Virus record (IMG/VR): IMGVR_UViG_3300044712_002695
Span: 1 to 24,576 of that record
Direction: 5' to 3' (one strand)
Origin: a virus
DNA: 24,576 nucleotides
The notes below the pieces were generated by a model that saw only the letters and a list, made by a program, of their open reading frames with translations, was not told where the DNA came from and made no database searches. Within the stretch, counting starts at the first letter, position 1. Every line of letters starts with the position of its first letter. Both the position numbers and the translations under genes were made by a program. Shown here one piece after another: positions 20,816 to 24,576 of this stretch.

Positions 20816-21157
20816 ATGTCCCCATCCGCTTACGACATCTACGAGTTCTACATCGAACCCAGTGACTTGAAAGGCCAGTCGCACTCCGTGAAGATCGCCA
20901 AGGTTGCGCTCGAAGACATCTTCGACCCCATCAGCAAGCACGACCAGAAGAAGATCGTGCTTTCCTTCGAACAGCGCAAAAAGAAAATGCCGCTCAACAA
21001 AACGCAGGTTGCGGCATTGATCGAGATCACAGGCACAGACGATTACAGCCAATGGGTCGGAGCGACCATCACGCTCACGCCCGCACAGGCCAGCAATCGC
21101 AAAGACACCATCACCGTCACGCCGAGCAAGATCGCCAAGACAGAAGGTGCGAAATGA
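20816..21157 (+). CDS. Small protein with LNKTQ-type motif, 113 aa
   Basis: The start is set at ATG 20816, with AAAGG upstream and without a spurious 14-residue extension. The protein has a first beta-like part, a basic helix, and then PLNKTQVAALIEITGTDDYS, WVGATITLTPAQ. This LNKT...D-x-x-x-W-x-G-x-x-x-T-L pattern occurs in small proteins of phages and plasmids, often close to recombination or ssDNA-handling genes. I cannot state the function. It overlaps the zinc-ribbon gene by ATGA, so they are coupled. Confidence 0.65.
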   Translation: MSPSAYDIYEFYIEPSDLKGQSHSVKIAKVALEDIFDPISKHDQKKIVLSFEQRKKKMPLNKTQVAALIEITGTDDYSQWVGATITLTPAQASNRKDTITVTPSKIAKTEGAK

Positions 21158-21459
21158 TGCAACAGCGTTCCCTTGTCATATCTACAACCTTCTACAGCGC
21201 GATTTGCTCAGGTTGCGGATATCCTGCCGAAGAAGGCGAGAGCAAATCCGAAGCCATCGAGAACGCCAGGCGCGACGGTTGGACCATGCGCACCATTTGG
21301 CCGAACGGCGAACCTCTCGAAGTCTTCACGTGCGCCATTTGCCAACAGAAAACCAATGCAGACCTCGAACTTGAAGCCGAAGAATTCAGTTCCTTCGATG
21401 ACACGCCCGATACGGACGCCGCTGGAAATTGTTTCAGCGACGCCGATCCAGGTCTGTAG
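21154..21459 (+). CDS. Zinc-ribbon protein, 101 aa
   Basis: The start is ATG 21154, overlapping the previous stop; a second ATG follows directly. Two CxxC pairs, C18-C21 (CSGC) and C60-C63 (CAIC), are 38 residues apart and would form one zinc site. The region between has a helix (KSEAIENARRDGWTMRTIWP). The C-terminal tail is acidic and disordered (LELEAEEFSSFDDTPDTDAA). Such small ribbon proteins often bind nucleic acid or a polymerase, but the partner here is unknown. Confidence 0.7.
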   Translation: MMQQRSLVISTTFYSAICSGCGYPAEEGESKSEAIENARRDGWTMRTIWPNGEPLEVFTCAICQQKTNADLELEAEEFSSFDDTPDTDAAGNCFSDADPGL

Positions 21460-21474
21460 CCCTACACAATCCAC

Positions 21475-21502
21475 TCTCCCCGCTTAAGCGGGGAGAAATT
21501 TT
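21475..21502 (+). terminator. Intercistronic stem-loop with T-run
   Basis: TCTCCCCGC (21475-21483) pairs perfectly with GCGGGGAGA (21488-21496) around TTAA, followed by AATTTTTT. It is terminator-like but lies inside the operon, 20 bp before the next start, so it probably attenuates or protects the upstream mRNA. Confidence 0.7.
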
Positions 21503-21522
21503 TTACTCCAAGGAGAATCCCA

Positions 21523-21891
21523 ATGATCACACTGAACATCCCCACGACTGACGAGCAGATCAAAGCGATCAAGGCAGTCACAGCCATTACAGACGCAGAA
21601 GAAAAAGAAATTCGCGCACGCTACGAATGGATGATCGAACGCGCCAAGCAATATATCCCGCGCAATCCCAACGACGAGTCCTTGTTCGACGACCGTCGCA
21701 ACATCCGCGTGGATGTGATGCTCTTGACTGACACGGGCAGTTATCAGATGGTCGCACACAACAGTGTGACCGACCTCGATAAGCCGCAAGGCCATTCCTT
21801 CAATTTCCATTTCCAGGAAACTTCCCGCTGGTTGTTTGGCTTCGGCATCGTTTTCGACAAAGAGACACACGAACTCTCGATGCACACCTAA
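21523..21891 (+). CDS. Hypothetical protein, 122 aa
   Basis: Unrecognised. The N-terminus is a lysine/glutamate helix (DEQIKAIKAVTAITDAEEKE). An acidic/basic stretch with NPNDESLFDDRRNIRVDVML follows, then beta-like strands with conserved-looking aromatics (FNFHFQETSRWLFGFGIVFD). The AAGGAG ribosome site lies 7 nt before ATG. It lies between two nearly identical stem-loops, so its expression may be set apart from that of its neighbours. Confidence 0.65.
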   Translation: MITLNIPTTDEQIKAIKAVTAITDAEEKEIRARYEWMIERAKQYIPRNPNDESLFDDRRNIRVDVMLLTDTGSYQMVAHNSVTDLDKPQGHSFNFHFQETSRWLFGFGIVFDKETHELSMHT

Positions 21892-21905
21892 TTTTTTTCC
21901 ATCCA

Positions 21906-21929
21906 CTCTCCCCGCCGAAGCGGGGAGAG
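21906..21929 (+). repeat. Intercistronic stem-loop, twin of 21475
   Basis: CTCTCCCCGC (21906-21915) pairs perfectly with GCGGGGAGAG (21920-21929) around CGAA. The flank ATCCA is shared with the 21475 copy. The T-run is absent here (ATATTCTTT follows). Confidence 0.75.
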
Positions 21930-21954
21930 ATATTCTTTCACAAGGAGACTTACC

Positions 21955-22227
21955 ATGGCCGCACACGTACTCGCATTTCTCAAAGAAGTTGCCGAAGGCA
22001 AATCCACTGCCGAGCAAGTCCTTCACGCTCTTTCCTACGCACCTCTCGGTGACAATATGGATTGGGACGACTGGCAGGACTTCTACCGCGCCGAACCTTC
22101 CATGCAGAAATTCCAAAAGATGGCAAACGATCTTTTGGATAAGTACACCAAAATGTGGCACGACCTCGGCGAACCGAACACCGCCGAAGCTTGGCAACGT
22201 GCCAAATTCCCAGGAAAGGCAGAATAG
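21955..22227 (+). CDS. Hypothetical protein, 90 aa
   Basis: Unrecognised. It is all-helical in appearance: AHVLAFLKEVAEGKSTAEQV, a DWDDWQDFY acidic/aromatic loop, then FQKMANDLLDKYTKMWHDLG. AAGGAG precedes ATG 21955. The size, W content and DDW-type loop suggest a small protein-protein interaction domain. The next gene starts 2 nt after the stop. Confidence 0.65.
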   Translation: MAAHVLAFLKEVAEGKSTAEQVLHALSYAPLGDNMDWDDWQDFYRAEPSMQKFQKMANDLLDKYTKMWHDLGEPNTAEAWQRAKFPGKAE

Positions 22228-22229
22228 CC

Positions 22230-22580
22230 ATGCCACTCAATTGGAACTCATCCAAATGCAAACCTGCACAGGACAAAGGCGAAGAACAAATGCGCCACAC
22301 GCTCTGCATCCTCACCGTGCGGATCGGCATCTTTGAAATCACACAGAAGAACGCCGCCGAAGTCTACGCCCGGGTCCACATCCTTGAAGAGATCAACGGC
22401 GCATTTCACACCCAGGCCATGCCCGAAGGTCTCATGCAACGGCCTTACTTGCCGAGCGACATCAAGCGCTGGATCGGACTGAATACAAACGCATCGAGCC
22501 TCACGCGTACGCAATTCCTAAAATCCATCAGCAACCAAATGGATGACTACGCTCGTGAATACAGGGAGATGACGAAATGA
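22230..22580 (+). CDS. Hypothetical protein, 116 aa
   Basis: Unrecognised. The start is set at ATG 22230, with GGAAAGG upstream; an in-frame ATG at 22155 would read into the previous gene. After a polar N-terminus comes a strand (HTLCILTVRIGIFEITQ), a helix with AAEVYARVHILEEINGAFHT, and a C-terminal helical region (LTRTQFLKSISNQMDDYARE). Its stop overlaps the next start (ATGA). Confidence 0.65.
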   Translation: MPLNWNSSKCKPAQDKGEEQMRHTLCILTVRIGIFEITQKNAAEVYARVHILEEINGAFHTQAMPEGLMQRPYLPSDIKRWIGLNTNASSLTRTQFLKSISNQMDDYAREYREMTK

Positions 22581-22822
22581 CCGCACCAGCTCCACAGCCC
22601 GAGCGCATGACCGCCGAAGAAGTCCGCGGCCTATTCAGGGACATGATCCACATCCTGACCGAGCAAAACTTGGTCATCTTGAAACTCAACACCTCGATGA
22701 TCAAAATCGAAGAAGAAATGGAGAAGCTCATCGACCAGAACGCCAGGCTTGGACGCATTGCCCTCAAAGCGCATGGCATCGATCCCGACACGATGAAACG
22801 CATCGAAGAAGAAGGAGACTAA
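22577..22822 (+). CDS. Small coiled-coil protein, last gene of the operon, 81 aa
   Basis: Unrecognised. After a proline-rich start the protein is one long helix with heptad-like hydrophobic spacing (LFRDMIHILTEQNLVILKLN, SMIKIEEEMEKLIDQNARLG), so it probably dimerises. An acidic tail (TMKRIEEEGD) ends it. GGGAG before ATG and the ATGA overlap give coupling to the previous gene. The UUCG terminator follows within 10 bp. Confidence 0.65.
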   Translation: MTAPAPQPERMTAEEVRGLFRDMIHILTEQNLVILKLNTSMIKIEEEMEKLIDQNARLGRIALKAHGIDPDTMKRIEEEGD

Positions 22823-22829
22823 ACCGACA

Positions 22830-22864
22830 ATCCCGCCGCCCTTCGGGGCGACGGGATTTTTTTT
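22830..22864 (+). terminator. Operon terminator with UUCG loop
   Basis: ATCCCG (22830-22835) pairs with CGGGAT (22852-22857), and CGCCC (22837-22841) pairs with GGGCG (22846-22850) after one C-A mismatch. The loop is TTCG and T8 follows. This is a canonical strong terminator that closes the 17007-22822 unit. Confidence 0.9.
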
Positions 22865-23076
22865 ACCTGCTCAATCCTGGTCGAAAACCACAACCAGCCC
22901 TTCGGGTCTTCGGGGGAGTCTGGTCGGCCACCTCATGGGCGGACGTCGGCCCGTCCACTAGGCCGATGCCTCGCCGCACCTGGCTGACGGGAAAATAATA
23001 GTGCCCATCCCCCGACCCCCTTCCCGCCTTCGGGCAGGGGGCGCGCAGGTCAATTCGAAATCCACACAATTGACTC

Positions 23077-23104
23077 TTGACATATTTCCCAACCTGCCTA
23101 TAAT
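23077..23104 (+). promoter_or_regulatory. Consensus sigma-70 promoter of the HTH gene
   Basis: TTGACA (23077-23082), 16-bp spacer, TATAAT (23099-23104): both hexamers perfect. Transcription should start about 7 nt later, at or next to the ATG (23112), which predicts a leaderless mRNA. Confidence 0.8.
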
Positions 23105-23111
23105 TCCCGAA

Positions 23112-23321
23112 ATGTCCAGCGAAGAAATATCCACACGAGAAGCTGCAGCCCTGCTACGTTGCTCAGAGCGCACCATCCGCAACATGATCAAGCGCGGAAG
23201 TCTTTCCGCCAGGAAACTTGATCCATACAGTAAAAGCGTTTATCTCCTCCTTCGCGCGGATGTTGAAAAATTACTTCCCCCCGATAGACAGAAGTCAACT
23301 CGACGAACTCGAAGTAAGTGA
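23112..23321 (+). CDS. HTH (excisionase/MerR-like) DNA-binding protein, 69 aa
   Basis: The protein starts MSSEEISTREAAALLRCSER, then TIRNMIKRGSLSARKL, and later VYLLLRADVEKLL. This is the helix-turn-helix type 17 (excisionase/BldC-like) pattern: S-T-x-E-A-A-x-L-L, recognition helix T-I-R-N-M-I-K-R-G, then a wing. A basic tail (RQKSTRRTRSK) follows. Start ATG 23112 is chosen because the domain begins there and the consensus promoter leaves no room for an upstream leader. Such proteins direct excision or repress lysogenic genes. It stands alone between the operon terminator and the tRNA, at what is probably the edge of the element, consistent with an excisionase. No integrase is near. Confidence 0.75.
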   Translation: MSSEEISTREAAALLRCSERTIRNMIKRGSLSARKLDPYSKSVYLLLRADVEKLLPPDRQKSTRRTRSK

Positions 23322-23339
23322 CCTGATCGTTATCCTTCT

Positions 23340-23380
23340 AAAAAAAATCCCCGCCCCCATGTTAGTAGCATGAGAGCGGG
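23340..23380 (-). terminator. Minus-strand terminator after tRNA-Gly
   Basis: On the minus strand, CCCGCTCTCATG (23380-23369) pairs with CATGGGGGCGGG (23361-23350) as 12 pairs including G-T, with a CTACTAA loop, then GATTTTTTTT. It would end the tRNA transcript and marks the boundary between chromosome and element. Confidence 0.8.
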
Positions 23381-23439
23381 AGCGATGACCCTACCATCGC
23401 CAAAGTGGTACAGCACCTTGACAACCGAATAGGGACTGA

Positions 23440-23510
23440 GCGGGTGATGGGACTCGAACCCACGATATCTTGCTTGGGAAGCAAGCGTTCTACCACTGAA
23501 CTACACCCGC
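23440..23510 (-). tRNA. tRNA-Gly(CCC)
   Basis: On the minus strand it starts GCGGGTG and ends CACCCGC, a 7-bp acceptor stem, 71 nt in all. The D-arm contains AGTTCAGTGGTAGAACG. The anticodon arm is CTTGC-TTCCCAA-GCAAG, giving anticodon CCC (codon GGG). The T-arm is GTGGG-TTCGAGT-CCCAT (last pair G-T). No CCA is encoded. The 3' end faces the mobile region to the left, the usual geometry for integration into tRNA 3' ends. Confidence 0.95.
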
Positions 23511-23547
23511 TTGCAGGCTGGGATTATAGCCAGCCCGTGGAGGCATG

Positions 23548-24576
23548 TCAAGCGCCGCGCTGGAGCAGTTTATCGGCCAGGAGTTTAAGCGACTCACCTG
23601 CCTCGCCTTGGGGATTGGCGACGCGCAGATTTTCCAGTGCGAGGTCTGTCATCTCACGCGCCGCATCCTGCGCGGACGTTCGGGCGGATTCCGTTTCGAG
23701 CAGGTTTGCCAACGCCTGAACCTCGTCCGCGCGGATCGGCCCCTGCCGCCAGCGTTTGGCGAACTCACCATTTTTTTCCAGCCCAAACAAAACAGGCAGC
23801 GACTTTTTCCCCTCCACCAGATCGCTCGCAGCAGACTTACCCGTCAGCGCCTCATCGCCCCAGATGCCGAGGATATCATCCTGCACTTGGAAGGCCAGGC
23901 CGAGGTAGTGACCGAATGCGCGGTAAGCCTCCTGCCGCGGTTCATCTGCGCCGCCGAGCAATGCGCCGAGGTGACAGCAAGCCGACAGCAACGCGGCCGT
24001 CTTTCCGCTGACCATCGGCCAGTAATCGTTCACGGTCAGGTCGGTGCGGTCTTCGTAGGAGATGTCGAGGAATTGGCCGCACGTTAGTTCGAGACAGGTT
24101 TGGTGGAGAATCTTCGCGGCGCGGAGAACGGTTGGGGCAGGGTAGGCCGCCTCGAGGTCCGCGAGAGCGAGGTTTGAGAGTACGAAGAGTCCGTCGCCCG
24201 CGTTGGTTCCCTGCGCGAGTCCCCATTTCTTCCAGACAGTTGTCCGCCCTCGGCGTTTGTCGCTGTTGTCTTCGATGTCATCGTGAACGAGCGAGAAATT
24301 ATGGACGAGTTCCACTGCTGCCGCGGCTGGTAATGCAAATTGCCAACGTGTACTGGATGCTTCTCCAGTATTTGCGCTGCACGCGGCAGTGCAAAGCAAC
24401 ACCATCAGAGGGCGGATGCGTTTGCCGGTAGCCTCAGGGCCTGCGCCTTCACCTGTCCAGCCCATGTGATAGGTGAGCATTTCATGGAAGGGAAGGGTGC
24501 TGGGCTGGTTGAGACGCGCGATCTGCTTTTGCAGCTCAGTTTCGATTTGCGGTAGGAGTTTTGAGATCGTGTCCAT
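23548..24576 (-). CDS. Polyprenyl (geranylgeranyl-type) diphosphate synthase, 342 aa
   Basis: A trans-prenyl diphosphate synthase that condenses isopentenyl diphosphate with allylic diphosphates to make the C15-C20 or longer chains for carotenoids, quinones or lipid carriers. GKRIRP (51-56) is the substrate-binding block. The first aspartate motif is DDIED (99-103), followed by RRGR. The second is QDDILGIWGDE (about 232-242), then TGKSAASDLVEGKKSLPV (about 245-262). A G in place of the fifth D in the second motif, and the whole second block, are typical of actinobacterial-type geranylgeranyl synthases. The length is normal. The start ATG is at the last three bases of the window, so the upstream context is not visible. 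This is a normal host gene, outside the mobile region. Confidence 0.92.
   Translation of the reverse strand: MDTISKLLPQIETELQKQIARLNQPSTLPFHEMLTYHMGWTGEGAGPEATGKRIRPLMVLLCTAACSANTGEASSTRWQFALPAAAAVELVHNFSLVHDDIEDNSDKRRGRTTVWKKWGLAQGTNAGDGLFVLSNLALADLEAAYPAPTVLRAAKILHQTCLELTCGQFLDISYEDRTDLTVNDYWPMVSGKTAALLSACCHLGALLGGADEPRQEAYRAFGHYLGLAFQVQDDILGIWGDEALTGKSAASDLVEGKKSLPVLFGLEKNGEFAKRWRQGPIRADEVQALANLLETESARTSAQDAAREMTDLALENLRVANPQGEAGESLKLLADKLLQRGA

Noticed and set aside
23545-24087. Plus-strand ORF opposite the prenyl synthase
   Set aside because: The minus strand has both aspartate motifs and full family length. The plus ORF is its shadow.

Overview
This window looks like the right-hand part of a chromosomally integrated mobile element, probably a prophage or phage-plasmid relative, next to ordinary chromosome. 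The host may be a member of Chloroflexota (Anaerolineae-like). That assignment is an impression from gene style, dispersed repeats and the prenyl synthase sequence, not a proof.

Layout. (1) 1-2542: three AT-rich minus-strand genes: a membrane-anchored protein, an unknown protein and a probable HEPN-type protein with an R-x4-H motif. The HEPN-like gene is bracketed by 9-bp sequences that resemble integron recombination boxes. (2) 2970-10481: a compact GC-rich plus-strand virion cassette. It holds a portal, one ORF that joins prohead protease, scaffold and major capsid protein, several small structural or unknown proteins, a 54-aa holin-like protein, a probable head-tail connector, a baseplate/tail-like protein and a fibre with histidine-rich tandem repeats. 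No terminase, tape measure, tail tube or lysin is present. Matching 58-bp repeats lie just outside both ends. (3) 10584-14333: two AT-rich cargo ('moron') modules. Each is preceded by a 112-bp repeat that carries a near-consensus sigma-70 promoter, and the modules are separated by strong terminators, two of which have identical stem arms. (4) 14838-15407: a SLOG/DprA-like gene with codon use unlike its neighbours. (5) 15408-17006: about 1.6 kb without a credible gene, packed with hairpins, five of which have the same AGTA loop on different stems. (6) 17007-22822: a run of fourteen small plus-strand genes, often overlapping by ATGA. They include a SymE-like protein, an ArdC N-terminal-domain protein, a DUF3560 protein and a zinc-ribbon protein. 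Several gaps hold similar stem-loops, and the run ends at a UUCG terminator. (7) 23112-23321: a small HTH (excisionase-like) gene on an apparently leaderless transcript. (8) 23440-24576: tRNA-Gly(CCC) and a polyprenyl diphosphate synthase, both minus strand, which look like host chromosome.

How the parts fit. The structural cassette is one transcription unit that ends at the 10584 terminator. The cargo modules behind it have their own promoters and stops, so they can be expressed in a quiescent prophage. The small-gene operon resembles the leading region of conjugative plasmids (ArdC-like, SymE-like). The hairpin-rich DNA in front of it could be an origin-like or single-strand-promoter region. 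The tRNA-Gly 3' end faces the element and is the natural candidate for the integration site. No integrase, relaxase or replication protein lies in the window, so the class of element stays open.
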